A stretch of 64,000 nucleotides of DNA from Cepaea nemoralis (GCA_014155875.1 JACEFZ010006323.1:445001-509000); one strand, 5' to 3'; counted from the stretch's first letter, positions 21,450 to 32,503 are shown. Numbers and translations: made by a program. Notes: generated by a model from the letters alone, not told the origin.

Positions 21450-22030
21450 AGTTGAGTTGAGTCAAGAACCGACATCACTGCTCTCAGGACAATCCCATAC
21501 GTGCTCCGTCCCCTCGTTCAACAGCCAGCGAAGAGTCATACTACTAATCGCTCATACCGCTATCTGATTAAAAGTTCTCCTGGTCTTCCCTCTCAGTTTT
21601 GAGATTCTTCCAGAACCGCTGCCGATCCCCCACAATCTCGTTCTTTCCACATAGGGTTCTCAGTCTGTTCCTCAGCCTTCTCCACCTGGTCCCACAAGCG
21701 CACGAGCACCTCCCCCTTGTCCATAGGCAAAATTCCAGCAAGAGGTGCATTCTCTGCTAACCTATCAGCCTGTTCATTTCCCTGTACATCTTCATGGCCA
21801 GGGCAAAATATCCATACAATTCTCACGATCTGTGACCTCTGAAGCGACGAGAGCCATTCCACACGAAACATTCCTTTCTCCACCTTGCTAAGCATACTCT
21901 TTGAATCCGTAACGAATACAACGTGTGTTGCAGTAGTCTCCTCTAGCCACCGGAATGCCGCTGTTACTGGCTCCACCTCCATTCTCATGCTGGAGGTGGT
22001 AGTCTCATATGCCAGACTCTCCTTTTCAAG
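21450..22030 (-). pseudogene. LINE-I RNase H domain
   Basis: A 131-residue open frame (21593-21988) covers the RNase H domain from the second acidic position onward: Glu in SMRMEVEPV, Asp in FVTDSKSML, then IFCPGHEDVQGNEQADRLAE with the last Asp. The first Asp (YTDGS) is not present, so the copy is 5' truncated. LPMDKGEVLVRLWDQVEKAE follows as in the 11.1 kb copy. The 3' end carries (CAACT)n at about 21447-21465. RNase H removes the RNA strand during target-primed reverse transcription in I-type LINEs. Confidence 0.85.
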
Positions 22031-22039
22031 ACTCGCCCA

Positions 22040-22150
22040 TTAGCCTTTACTATGCCGTGTTATGTCGAGGACATGTATGCATACAGGACAATTGACATAT
22101 TAGCTGTTGCTGTCCCTCTGAATGGGGAGCTGAAGGTGTTCGAAGATCAA
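22040..22150 (+). pseudogene. RNase H C-terminal scrap
   Basis: Reads AVLCRGHVCIQDN then, with a shift, AVAVPLNGELKV, the same module that is found twice at 23.1-23.4 kb. Confidence 0.5.
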
Positions 22151-22372
22151 GAAAGAAGAAGCTGGACATTTATGCTCGCCTGATCGTTTCTCTATTTGCA
22201 ATTGTTGTTTAGCAAGTATGTTACGAATGTTTGCTATTGAATAGATATGTTATTGGGCTATTTGTCAGCATCGTTTGTTATTTGACGAGTATATTTCACG
22301 AGAAAATCTGTGATCCGTTGCATGAAGCATATATTATGATTGTATTTTTTTCGCCGTTTCATACATTTCAGC

Positions 22373-22376
22373 GTCG

Positions 22377-22440
<64 letters not shown>
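22373..22440. repeat. (CAT)n microsatellite
   Basis: About 22 uninterrupted units, immediately before SINE-B. Confidence 0.95.
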
Positions 22441-22441
<1 letters not shown>

Positions 22442-22454
22442 TAGCACGTCCGGG

Positions 22455-22740
22455 TGTCGGCATGGCTGAATAGATAAGAGCGCTAGCATTTAAACTTCCG
22501 GTGTGCTTATGTCGAGATAGCTGGTTGAACCCTTACAACTGTCAATTGGAGACTTCTCGTCCTTGACTTTGGGAAGTAAATTACAAGTACCTCAGAAGTC
22601 GGAGTGGGTTCACCTAATGGCGAGGGACACTGGCAACAGGGAAATCAAATCCACATGCAAAAATTATTCCACTGCTCTAGATGTAGTGGCAAGTGTATGG
22701 GCTACGTTTGAGTTTAAAAGCGAGCGATCGCACAAATAAT
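22455..22740 (+). mobile_element. SINE-B, best full-length copy
   Basis: tRNA-derived head: CATGGCTGAATAGATAAGAG (A box) and CTGGTTGAACCC (B box) with a long spacing as in Leu/Ser-type tRNAs. Body: AGTAAATTACAAGTACCTCA, GGGACACTGGCAAC, and the end TGGGCTACGTTTGAGTTTAA. About 285 bp. A pol III internal promoter is inferred from the two boxes. Confidence 0.85.
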
Positions 22741-22954
22741 ACAAATTTAGCAGGTTCTTTGTAGAACAGCACTCACATGGCGACTGGCTGAAATGTAGAC
22801 AGAACACTTGTCATGCTTCCTGCACAAAGCCAGGTCATGCCCAAGATGTCTGTAGTGAATGTCCTGTGCCCATCTTGGTGATTGTCAACAACACATGTCT
22901 CTTCTTCTAGAAACCATGACTTCTATCACTCTTATTTCTAAGCCATCGTAAGCA

Positions 22955-23440
22955 TACACAATCATTACTGACGGTAGCCTTCGGGTGGTTGCAGGGCAGC
23001 AACGTAGTGATTGTAACAGACTACAAGCACACGCTTCTGTAAGTAGAAATACGAATGTATATACTGCGTGGAGTTGCTAGGACAGATGAGATTGCGGGTA
23101 TATCCTGGATGTTATGATGAGAACATGTACGTATACAGGACAAATTGACATCTGACAGATTAGCTGCTGCAGCCCCTCTGGATGGAGAGCTTCTTTATGA
23201 AAAAGGTGACGTAATGATGACCCAGTTGGCTAAGATTGCGAATATATCCTGGACGTTATGTCGAGGACATGTACGTATGCAGGACAATTGACATCTGACA
23301 GATTAGCTTCTGCTGTCCCTCTGAATGGAGAGCTCCTTTATTCTACAGGTGATGTGGTGAGGTCTCAGTTGATCGGGTGGAGTGTTCAGCTGAACAGAGT
23401 ATTCAAGTCTGGATTAACTGTCTCAGAAGGAAGTAATTAG
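22955..23440 (+). pseudogene. LINE RNase H fragments in tandem
   Basis: TIITDGSLRVVAGQQRS at about 22960 gives the first RNase H motif. Two similar modules follow (23085-23215 and 23220-23440) with ISWTLCRGHVRMQDN and DRLASAVPLNGELLYSTGDV, corresponding to the GH..GN..AD end of the domain. Stops interrupt both. The two modules are about 135 bp apart and repeat each other, as does the scrap at 22.1 kb. Confidence 0.65.
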
Positions 23441-23826
23441 AAGATTTAGAAGAAAAACAAGACGAATTTTAATCAAACTGATACAGGAACAATGAGAATG
23501 GAACTTTTCCGTGGCTTTTTAAGAAGGAAACAGAACACATGTACGAATGCCGGGAGTCCAGTGATGTCGATATTTATAATAGTTAGATTTCAGAATTAAA
23601 TAGCCTTTAAACATCGTAAAGCTTACTGGGGTAAATGTGCCAGTTATATATTGGGTATAGACCCATCGGCAGTCTAAGACAGCAAATTTTCTGATAGCCA
23701 TGTTAGGCTTGATCGACCTGGAAGCCTGAAACAATTAAATGAAAAACTATCCCTCACGACTGGAATTCTAACGCATGATCACCCAGCGGGCCGGCATTCA
23801 TACTGACCACTGACCTACGACTGCAC
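23441..23826. other. No gene recognised
   Basis: One 71-codon minus frame without recognisable content. Confidence 0.4.
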
Positions 23827-24115
23827 CTTGGACACATCTTGCTGAAGACCACCTGGGACACATCTGGTCTGAAGGTCACCTGGGACACATCTTGCTGAAG
23901 GTCACCTGGGACACATCTGGCTGGAGGTCACCTGGGACACATCTTACTGGCGGTCACCTGGGACACATCTTGCTGAAGATCACCTGGGACACATCTGACT
24001 GGAGGTCACCTGGAACACATCTGGCTGGAGGTCACCTGGGACACATCTGGCTGGAGGTCACCTGGGACACATCTGGCTGGAGGTCACCAGGGACACATCT
24101 TGATGGAGGTCACTT
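23827..24115. repeat. 26-bp minisatellite
   Basis: About 11 units built on CACCTGGGACACATCTGGC plus TGGAGGT, with variants CTTGCTGAAG and CTTACTGGCG. Confidence 0.95.
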
Positions 24116-24380
24116 AGGAACCTTCACTGCCCCACACTCGCCTGCTAGTCCAATGGCCGTGGCTTTAATACGCATGGTGGCAGATTCGAAATTGTCTAAA
24201 CTGACCTGGCGTTTCATGGCGTCACAAGTCAACCCAGCCTAAAATAGATACCAGCATGTGTCGTGAGAAGCAACGGCGGCGTGATTGATACTGACCACGT
24301 CATCCAACAAGTATCGATTGTTTTATAAACATATGGGTTTATCACCATGGGCCAAATGAGTTTTAAAGCGTATAAAGGGG
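24116..24380 (+). mobile_element. SINE-H
   Basis: tRNA-like head CTCGCCTGCTAGTCCAATGG with GTGGCAGATTCGAAATTG (B-box like), then ACCAGCATGTGTCGTGAGAA, TACTGACCACGTCATCC and the terminal ATATGGGTTTATCACC. Confidence 0.6.
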
Positions 24381-24420
24381 ACATCCATTTCTCAGTGACG
24401 AAGATTCGCCGTTCGATCAG

Positions 24421-24785
24421 ATGGGCGTGGAAATGTGGTTTCTGAGGAAAATGCAAAGAATACCATGGAGAGACAGAAAAACCAACGACCATGTACTACA
24501 GGAGACAAATGAACATCGTAAACTGACTAGAGAAAGTAGACGTAGACAGTCAAAATATTTTGGACATGTTATGAGAAGAAATAAATTAGAGAACTTGGTG
24601 AGAACAGGTAAGATAGAGGGGAAGAGAACAAGGGGAAGACAGAAAAGTAATTACATGGGTGGCTTGACCACGTGGCATGGTCGAGACAAGAACACCGAGC
24701 TGATCCATGACTCTGATGATCGAGTGAGATGGCGAATCATAACCGCCCACGCTTACCGGCATGACACATGATGGATGGATGGACC
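24421..24785 (+). mobile_element. RTE-1 3' end with an intact C-terminal frame
   Basis: Open for 116 residues: VEMWFLRKMQRIPWRDRKTN, QSKYFGHVMRRNKLENL, RTRGRQKSNYMGG and RVRWRIITAHAYRHDT, then stop and (ATGG)n. It lacks the frameshifts of the other copies and so is probably the youngest RTE-1 insertion here. It is a 5'-truncated copy with no RT and cannot act alone. Confidence 0.85.
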
Positions 24786-25205
24786 AGACATACCACTGCA
24801 GTGTTTGTACGCATGTGTTTGCAGTTACTTCACATGTGCGTCCCTTTCTTCGCGGGGAACTACCCCCCAGGCTACCGCATACTGCAGTAAATATTGGAAT
24901 TAATTTCTGCTCCTCATTCCAGGCGTAAAAATGTAAGCGTGCAGACTCGGCCAATGATTGTACCTGTTGGCGGGATGCCTACTTGGTCGAGGCTTATCGA
25001 GTCAGTGTCTTGCGTCATGAGGATGGCATCATTTAAATGTTGGAAAGCTGGCTGGGATGTATCTATTTATTGTTTAGTCTGTTCCGTGATTTATCTTTAT
25101 TTCTCATCTGTGGCGTGTCACTTATTTGCTAATGTCTCAAATTCGCTCTCTCGCTCTCTATTTATTTCTCTGTTTTTTTTTTCCTCTCTGTTTCTCTCTT
25201 CCCTC
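24786..25205. other. No gene recognised
   Basis: No repeat match seen; grades into CT-rich sequence after 25140. Confidence 0.4.
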
Positions 25206-25420
25206 TCTCACTGACTGTCTCTCCGCCTGTCTGCCTGTCTGCCTGCCTGTCTGTCTGCCTGTCTGCCTGCCTGTCTGCCTGCCTGTCTGCCTGCCTGTCT
25301 GCCTGCCTGCCTGTCTGCCTGCCTGTCTGCCTGCCTGCCTGCCTGCCTGTCCGCCTGTCTGCCTGCCTGCCTGTCTGCCTGCCTGCCTGTCTGCCTGCCT
25401 GCCTGTCTGCCTGCCTACCA
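25206..25420. repeat. (CTGC)/(CTGT) tetranucleotide array
   Basis: About 50 units mixing CTGC and CTGT, giving Cys/Leu/Pro-rich and Gly/Arg/Gln-rich false frames. Confidence 0.95.
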
Positions 25421-25689
25421 AACTATGTGTCTGTATGCCGGCCTATTAACAGTTGGAGATCATCCATTACACTAAAATGATCAGTTGCTGTATATATTAC
25501 ACTGAATATTAACAGTTTGTTATCTGTTACACTAAATATAAAAGTTGGTTATCTATTACACAAAAATTAACAGTTGGCTATCTATTAAACAAAATATTAG
25601 CAGTTGGTTATCTATTACACTGAATATTAACAGTTCGTTATCTATTACACTAAATATTAACTGCTGGTTTTCGATTATAGTCTAGTGCT

Positions 25690-25800
25690 TCCATCTGACG
25701 TGGACAATGTCTTATGTTCGTACCGTAATACGATCAGTGTTGCCAGAAGTGGCTTGTGCTCAATCTTTTAACCTCTAATCCCGAAACAACCAAATAAATA
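25690..25800 (+). mobile_element. Rep-J, SINE-like
   Basis: CGTACCGTAATACGATCAGT, GTTGCCAGAAGTGGCTTGTG, CTAATCCCGAAACAAC and an AATAAATAAATA tail match the copy at 51.5 kb. Confidence 0.7.
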
Positions 25801-25968
25801 AATACATATTAACAGTTGGTTATCCAATACACTAAATATTATCAGTTCGTTAAATAAATAAATATTAACAGTTGGTTATCCAATACGCTAAATATTATCA
25901 GTTCGTTATCTATTACACTAAAAATTAACACCTAGTGTATCCATAACTCCAAATATTAACAGTTAGTG

Positions 25969-26467
25969 CAGTGTTTCCCAACGTGGGGCCCACGCCCCAC
26001 AGGGGGGCAATTTGACTGTTAAGGGGGGCAATTCGAAAATGAAAGAAATCGGCTGAATATAACAAAACGGGGAGACTTGAGACTGAAGTTAACTAAATTG
26101 GAACCTGACATAAGATCTTTTTGCAGCAAGCATCAAGCGCAAGGATCTCACTAAATTTAAATAATAAATAATTACTAATAATTAAAATAATATAGAAAAA
26201 TCTTTCATTAAAATTATTTTGTACTTGAATTTCAGTTCTCCATTATATGTTTTGATAATTTACTTACTGTGTTTGCTCAATAATTACGTAGTGATTTCTT
26301 CCTAAAACCTATCATTCAAGTTTCTTTAGTGAACATTTCAATTTTTGAATATTAAAAATTATGTATATGGTGAGGGGGGGGGGGGGGCGTGGGGCGGGGG
26401 AGGGGGGCAATATGAATTTTAGAAAGGCTTAAGTGGGGCATGGCACAAAAAAGGTTGGGAAACACTG
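25969..26467. mobile_element. hAT-type MITE with exact 8-bp target duplication
   Basis: 499 bp bounded by CAGTGTTTCCCAAC and its complement GTTGGGAAACACTG. AGTTAGTG flanks both sides (25961-25968 and 26468-26475). The interior has long G runs and no transposase. Its ends differ from the CAGTGGTTCTC family at 8.9 and 30.1 kb, so it is a separate family. It lies inside the 30-bp minisatellite. Confidence 0.95.
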
Positions 26468-26570
26468 AGTTAGTGTATCTATTACACTAAATATAAACCG
26501 CTGGTTCGGTATTGCACTAAATATTATCAATTTGCTATATATTAAAATTAAATATTCACAGCTAGTTACT

Positions 26571-27120
26571 TATTTGCGATACTAAAGTAATCAATCCTGG
26601 CTTTTAAACCGAAGTTTCACAGAAGAAATTCAGTGAATATCACCTACAAAGAAGCACACACATTCCACAGTATCCTAACATCGAAGGAAGATAGCTTATA
26701 ACAATATCAGATCACGGAAACTGATACACTTTCGCCACATCAAGTACCGAGGTGATTAGTAAGAATAATAATGATGTTCTATGATGTTTTCTGATGTTGC
26801 GATTCTCTGCTTACCTTTATGGCCTCGGGTAACAAGGTGGAGCGTCTCCGCGGCCAGTTGCTCAGAAAGTCTTGGGCAGTCATAGTCATAGGCGGGTCTA
26901 AAATTATTGGTTAAGGGGCTATGGGTTCACTAGCATTGTAACCTGATGTCTACTGGTTAACTGATTAAGCGTCATTGGATGATTAATCCTCTTAAGCGAC
27001 TTTCCGTATCTGCCATAAGCTTATATATATATAGTCGAAATGTTGTCATTGCGTTATAATACAACATGTCTGCTACCATATTAACAACTTGTCAGTCATA
27101 AATGTGACAAACCCTTACTT
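26571..27120. other. No gene recognised
   Basis: Holds a TCCGCGGCCAGTTGCTCAGA segment at about 26850 that faintly resembles the middle of SINE-C. Otherwise nothing. Confidence 0.4.
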
Positions 27121-27126
27121 CCCATG

Positions 27127-27129
27127 GCT

Positions 27130-27215
<86 letters not shown>

Positions 27216-27893
27216 ACTCTCTCTCTTAATCTTTCTTACTATCTCTTACTTTCTCTCTCTTACTTTCTCTCTCTTACTTTCTCTTTTTCTGTTACTCTCA
27301 TCCACTCTCTCTCGTTCTCACTCTCTTTTTCTTTCTCTTACTCTCTCTCTCTCTTTCTCTCTCTGTTACTCTCTTTCTCCCTCTAACTCTCTCTCTGACT
27401 CTCTCTCTGACTCTCTCTCTGACTCTCTCTCTGGCTCTCTCTCTCTCTTACTATCTCTCTTACTCTATCTTTCTAAATCCCTCTCTTACTATCTCTTTTA
27501 CTCTCTCTCTCTGACTCTCTCTCTCTGGATCTCTCTCTCACTCTCTCTCTTAATCTTTCTTACTCTCTCTTACTTTCTCTCTCTTACTTTCTCTCTCTTA
27601 CTTTCTCTTTTTCTGTTACTCTCACCAACTCTCTCTCGTTCTCACTCTTTTTCTTTCTCTTACTCTCTCTCTCTCTCTTTCTCTCTCTGTTACTCTCTTT
27701 CTCCCTCTAACTCTCTCTCTGACTCTCTCTCTCTGACTCTCTCTCTGACTCTCTCTCTGGCTCTCTCTCTTACTATCTCTCTTACTCTATCTTTCTAAAT
27801 CCCTCTCTTACTATCTCTTTTACTCTCTCTCTCTCTGACTCTCTCTCTCTGGCTCTCTCTCTTACTATCTCTCTTACTCTCTCTCTTCTCCCG
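27127..27893. repeat. CT-rich tract with a higher-order repeat
   Basis: (CT)n, then CTCTTACT/CTCTGACT words. A block of about 310-320 bp (TTAATCTTTCTTACT through the TCTAAATCCCTCTC segment) appears twice in a row. Ser/Leu frames over it are artefacts. Confidence 0.9.
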
Positions 27894-27920
27894 TGTGTTG
27901 CCGGGGCCCATAAGGGAAGC

Positions 27921-28496
27921 AAAGAATAGCAACACTGTAGCCTACCATGCATGTCGTAAGAGGCGACTAAGGAGGCTTGATGGTTCCGTCGCCCTGCTAC
28001 TGAGTGAGTGCGTGGTGCGACACTGTGAGCTGTGGGTTTCATGTGAAGTGCTTTTGAATCTGCCCGAGGTATTTTGGAACGTGACTGCATGTTCGGAGTG
28101 ATGGCAGATGGCTATGTCCCAGAGTTGACTGGTTTTTGCCTTATGCAGAAATGCGTGGCTGCTGGGCTTCTGGTTGACTGCCACTGCCATCGACGATGAA
28201 CTGTATTTCGTGGACTGTGTGGGTGAACATCTAGGAAACATCCAGATGGGAAAATGGCTGCAGATTCCATCAGAAATGAACTGGGTGTTTTGTGGGGGAC
28301 TATTGTGTTGACATTCTGGCGGCGGCATTATGCACAGTGTATCTGTGCGGGCTGTTGTTTGTCGAGACTCCTGTCTTTTCCACTTTTCACATTGGGCAGT
28401 GGGGAGCGTTTTGTATGATATTCACTGGCACAGGAATGGAGCATAATGGGGATGACCCGTTGCTGTGAAGTTGGAACTGCGACTAACTAACTAACT
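27921..28496 (+). mobile_element. SINE-A, full copy inside the CT tract
   Basis: AGAATAGCAACACTGTAGCC, ATGTCGTAAGAGGCGACTAA and the full body to GCGACTAACTAACTAAC. The CT-rich repeat with CTAAATCCCTCTCTTAC continues on both sides. Confidence 0.85.
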
Positions 28497-28692
28497 AACT
28501 CTCTCTTTCTAAATCCCTCTCTTACTATCTCTCTTACTCTCTCTTTCTAAATCTCTCTCTTACTATCTCTTTTACTCTCTCTCTCTCTGACTCTCTCTCT
28601 CTTACTATCTCTTTTACTCTCTCTCTCTCTCTGACTCTCTCTCTTACTATCTCTCTTACTCTCTTTTTCTCTTTCTCTTACTCTCTGACTCT

Positions 28693-28741
<49 letters not shown>

Positions 28742-28888
28742 TCAGTCTCTTACTTTCTTTTTCTCTTACTCTCTGTCTCTTAATCTCTGTCTTTCTCTCT
28801 TACTCTCTCTTACTTTCTCTCACTTTCTCTTACCCTCTCTCTTTCTTACTCTTTTTCTTACTCTCTCTCTCTATGTGTGAGAGAGAGA

Positions 28889-28958
<70 letters not shown>
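28497..28958. repeat. CT-rich tract ending in (GA)n
   Basis: Continuation of the CT tract to about 28870, an ATGTGT switch point, then about 80 bp of GA. The CT and GA arms are complementary. Confidence 0.9.
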
Positions 28959-28961
<3 letters not shown>

Positions 28962-29149
28962 CGACTTTTGTGGAAACATTCGCTTGTATATATGTGTGTC
29001 TTTACTTTCGTCGAGTTTCCTCGTTATAGTTCGGATTTTGCTCGCATTCTGGCACCCGCTCGTCAGCCGTCTCTCCCCCTCTCTCGCTCTCTCACTCTCT
29101 CTCTCTCCCCTCACCCAACCCTTTTCTTTTAGATACATCTTTAACAATT

Positions 29150-29410
29150 AAGTACGGTAGTCGTCGGGTAGTCGCTGTACGCTCGCCTGCCGACTGGCGG
29201 TAATGCGTTCCAATCCAAACCGGCTATAATGTTTTCGACATCGATCCGGGCTCTGGGGTCGACCCCAGTCTAAGATGGGTGCCAGAAAATGTCTTGGGAA
29301 GCAAAAGCGGTCGGCGTGAAGCTGACCACATTGTCCACCGAGTGCCGGTTGGTCTCTAAACAATATGGGCCTAGCACCGAATGCCTAATACGCTGTAGAG
29401 CGTGTAGAAG
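29150..29410 (+). mobile_element. SINE-H, reference copy
   Basis: Head GGGTAGTCGCTGTACGC (A-box like) and GCGTTCCAATCC (B-box like). Body: GGGTCGACCCCAGTCTAAGA, CAGAAAATGTCTTGGGAAGC, TCCACCGAGTGCCGGTTGG, and the end ATATGGGCCTAGCACC. Confidence 0.7.
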
Positions 29411-29469
29411 GTAGAAGGTAGCTATCGTATTTTTGTTATTTTCTAATGCAGCACATGAAATGACATTCT

Positions 29470-29785
29470 TTTGGAGATCGCGATATGGAGTACCATGAAC
29501 ACCCACGCCAGCTAACAAGACAGCTGATGATGATTATGATGATTTTAGAAATCAATATCAGCATATTCTGTGCCTCGATGTCTTCTTCTTGAAGTCCATA
29601 CATTGAAGTGTTGGTCATCGCGTCTGTCGACATCTTTCTGTTTTGATTGCTCCCGGCTAATCATTTCTTATACTGATGTTCCCCCATTCAATCATGCCAA
29701 ACTATCCAGCATTTTCTCTTTTAGTGTCTCCCTGCCTCTCTACCCCTCCAACTTCTCCGTTGTGACGACATAATCCAGCTTTCCT
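29470..29785 (-). pseudogene. RTE-2 C-terminal fragment
   Basis: On minus, EKMLDSLA and LNGGTSV followed by an eroded tail, then GTACCATGAACACCCACGCC and ATGATG repeats. This matches the end of the RTE-2 family at 58.3 and 63.5 kb (RGRPRE..HGGISSAELI). Several stops. Confidence 0.5.
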
Positions 29786-29847
29786 CATCTCACGACAAAC
29801 CCAAAACATGTGGACTGTCTTTTTCTAAAGACTTCAATAACACCTGA

Positions 29848-29957
29848 AACCTCTGAGACGACGTAATTACTGCTTCCGCCAGGGGAGATAATTTGCAACA
29901 CTCGCGTATTCAGCTACACACGGTAAAGTCTATAAAATGGGAATAGATGAATAACTT
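29848..29957 (+). repeat. Rep-K copy 1
   Basis: CCTCTGAGACGACGTAATTA and AGGGGAGATAATTTGCAA match 31014-31125. Confidence 0.75.

Positions 29958-29959
<2 letters not shown>

Positions 29960-30014
<55 letters not shown>
29960..30014. repeat. (AT)n microsatellite
   Basis: About 27 uninterrupted AT units. Confidence 0.95.
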
Positions 30015-30018
<4 letters not shown>

Positions 30019-30100
30019 TCAGGTAGAGTATTTCTTTTAGTTATACCTATTGTGTGCTGATGAAGATTTTGACCGTAACGTCCATTTTGTCACTTTAGAT

Positions 30101-30502
30101 CTGTGGTTCTCAACTTTTTTTGGCCCGTGCTCCCCTTCACCATATTTTCAGAACGTCATCCCCCCCCCTCCTTTTCGTATTTCCTACTTAAAAATTCCTC
30201 CACCCCTCACCCCCGCCCCACCTCACTCCTACACAGTATACGTAATAATGGAAGCACATACTAAAACAAGTCTAGACGTCCACAAATATGTGATTTGTGG
30301 GTCTACTTACTTTATAAAATGAATTTTAGAAGGGTGAGACGTACAGAACCGTAAAGTATGAAGGGAAAAACAATATCAAGTAATCGGTTCTCGTATTAAC
30401 GCGATCTTGAAATAATCTTCATCCCCCCCCCCCCTGGAAATCCTAAAATTCCCCCCTGGGGGGGGGGGGGGGGAGGAATTCCCGACCGGTTGAGAACCAC
30501 TA
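30101..30502. mobile_element. hAT-type MITE with exact 8-bp target duplication
   Basis: 402 bp of the same family as 8888-9280: ends CTGTGGTTCTCAAC and GGTTGAGAACCACTA, each with one change from the CAGTGG consensus. CTTTAGAT flanks both sides (30093-30100, 30503-30510). The interior shares GGCCCGTGC..CCCCTTCACCATAT with the first copy. Confidence 0.95.
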
Positions 30503-30510
30503 CTTTAGAT

Positions 30511-31013
30511 CATGTTCAAGTAAATCTCAAAGATTTTACTTCTCGCGTTTTTGTGATTCCTTCATTTCACGTAACCCCTGGAAATTACAAGTTCTGCTCC
30601 GGTAATTTCCGGCCAGTATTATGCCAAATCCACATTTACGTCTCCACCTCTACAAACTTCACGGACAGATCTACACAAACAGAAAAAACAGCCAGGAGAA
30701 AACACATTTTCTCTCTCCAGTTCCTAATTACCAACCTTCTCCTGGCGTTACTCTTCTCAGCTTGTTGTAAAGTCGCGTTTAAATTCCAAGACACAAAACA
30801 GACCCGGATATTGCACATGCGCATAAATACCTACATGAAAACGCCTTTCCGCCTCCAAGGAAATGGAATCTGACATATCTCTGGGTGATGATTTCTTGAA
30901 AGTTTCACGTTCAAACCGCAAGGTCTGCGGAGGAATGTAGTATGTGGATCACATGACTAGAACAGGCAGATAGTTTTTGGGGTCTTCTGGGTTGCATCAC
31001 AGCGCTACGCCAC
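30511..31013. other. No gene recognised
   Basis: A 127-codon plus frame (30490-30873) starts inside the MITE and has no recognisable content beyond a hydrophobic stretch near its middle. Likely chance. Confidence 0.35.
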
Positions 31014-31125
31014 CCTCTGAGATGACGTAATTACTGTTTCCGCTAGGGGGAGATAATTTGTAAACATAGAAAACTGCGTACGTTGGAATGTCTACAGGTA
31101 GGGAAAAGAGAGAAAGCTCTTTATT
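31014..31125 (+). repeat. Rep-K copy 2
   Basis: CCTCTGAGATGACGTAATTA and AGGGGGAGATAATTTG match the copy 1.2 kb upstream. Confidence 0.75.
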
Positions 31126-31289
31126 GCTTGTAGGATGAGGAGAGGAAATGTGTACCTCTCAAGTTACTCAAGAATCCAGAATTTTAGAACAGTAGGAATT
31201 GAAGAATCATCACATAAAAATACAATAGGGGAGGGAAGAGGAAGAACAATTCCCTTAACAGGAACCTTCTGTTGGTATGTTAAGTGTTA

Positions 31290-31400
31290 GGACAGGCTTA
31301 AGTGTATGAAGGGATAAATGACCGCTCTTTCCCTTTCGTAGCGAATGTTGAGAGCAGACATCCAACCCTCGTCCAACCACGTTCGTGCTCTTCTCAGTTC
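31290..31400 (-). mobile_element. SINE-I fragment
   Basis: ATGACCGCTCTTTCCCTTTC, TAGCGAATG and CAGACATCCAACCCTCGTCC match the 44.6 kb copy. Confidence 0.5.
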
Positions 31401-31550
31401 TACGTTCTAACCATATCACCAACAGGGATTGCAATAGGAACTGGAGAAATATAGAACACACTGGATATAGGACACTTCAGAGAGTTAACAAGAAACAAGA
31501 CATCACAGAGTAAACATTTCAGGAGACGGCAAAGTGTTACGTAAGTTAGT

Positions 31551-31756
31551 TGCATGTCCTTTACATGAGATTGCAGGCAACCCCAGCATTTTATGTTTGG
31601 CTGTTTGTGGTATAATAGACAAAGTTTACGTTCAATAGTTTGTCATTGCTTTTTGAACGGACGACGCTCATACCACGTTACGAAAATCAACCAAAGAGGT
31701 CTGGTACCCGCAGCTGTGTTTTGAACGCGGTATGTGCGATTGCGAATCGCCGGTTA
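31551..31756 (-). mobile_element. SINE-C
   Basis: In plus orientation: GTCCTTTACATGAG (3' end of the element), TTTACGTTCAATAGTTTG, CATTGCTTTTTGAACG, then the head GTGTTTTGAACGCGG. Most of the A box is lost. Confidence 0.7.
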
Positions 31757-32071
31757 GAAAACTAGAGTTAGCAGAGTAAATACGTTCTAAATGCACACAC
31801 CAGAAAATTATACACAATAAAGAAATATATTTTAATATGGTTGTACGGTATGTACATAACAGAGTAGGCATCTGAAGAAATAGCAGAGAGCAAGGAAACT
31901 ATAAATACACATCAGAGAATAACAGAGAACGAAAACAGATAATATAGTAAACAAGATAGAAGATACGCCAGAGAGTACACAGGAAACAAGGTGTTTCACC
32001 TAGAGAGCATTTCAAGAAATACCACAGAATAATCAGATTCTAAAAACTCACTAGAAAATAATTAGAAATGA
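31757..32071. other. AGAGA/ACACA-rich sequence, no gene
   Basis: Loose recurrence of GAGAACAnnGAAACA and AGCAGAG words resembles the degenerate array at 34.9-35.6 kb. Confidence 0.35.
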
Positions 32072-32270
32072 TAGTTAGTTAGTCAGTCGCGATTCCAACT
32101 TCACGGCAAATGGTCCCCCCCATTATGCTCCGTTCCTGTGACGTTGAATATCACACAAAATACTCCTCACTGCCCCATGTGAACAGTGGAACAGATAGGA
32201 GTCTCGACAAACCATCAACCCGTACAGGTATACTATGCATAATGCCGCTGCCAGAATGCCAACAAATGTA
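32072..32270 (-). mobile_element. SINE-A 3' half
   Basis: Starts with TTAGTTAGTCAG (tail on minus). TATGCTCCGTTCCTGTGAC and GCATAATGCCGCTGCCAGAA match the 3' half of the 8.1 kb copy. Confidence 0.8.
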
Positions 32271-32503
32271 AATATTTAATAGTGTTGTAATGTTGTAGTA
32301 CTGTTGTATGCCTGTGTGTTCTGTGTATTTTGAATTCTGCTATCTTGTATGTACAATATGAACAGCTTTATGACTCATGTATTCCGTGCGTTGTGTGATG
32401 TTTCCTGCATTATATGTGTTCATTGTTAACTGGTTATGCCCTAGCTGTTTCTTATGTTCCAGCTCTTGTCTGTTTATTACGCGATGTGTCTGTAGTCTGA
32501 TCC

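Larger units (their letters stand above)
25440..26570. repeat. 30-bp minisatellite, interrupted twice
   Basis: Unit CAGTTGGTTATCTATTACAC plus TAAATATTAA. Blocks at 25440-25680, 25800-25968 and 26468-26570. Rep-J separates the first two and an hAT MITE the last two. Confidence 0.85.

Noticed and set aside
27124..27798. 224-codon Ser/Leu ORF
   Set aside because: Translation of a CT microsatellite.
30490..30873. 127-codon plus ORF
   Set aside because: Begins inside the hAT MITE terminus. No recognised domain.
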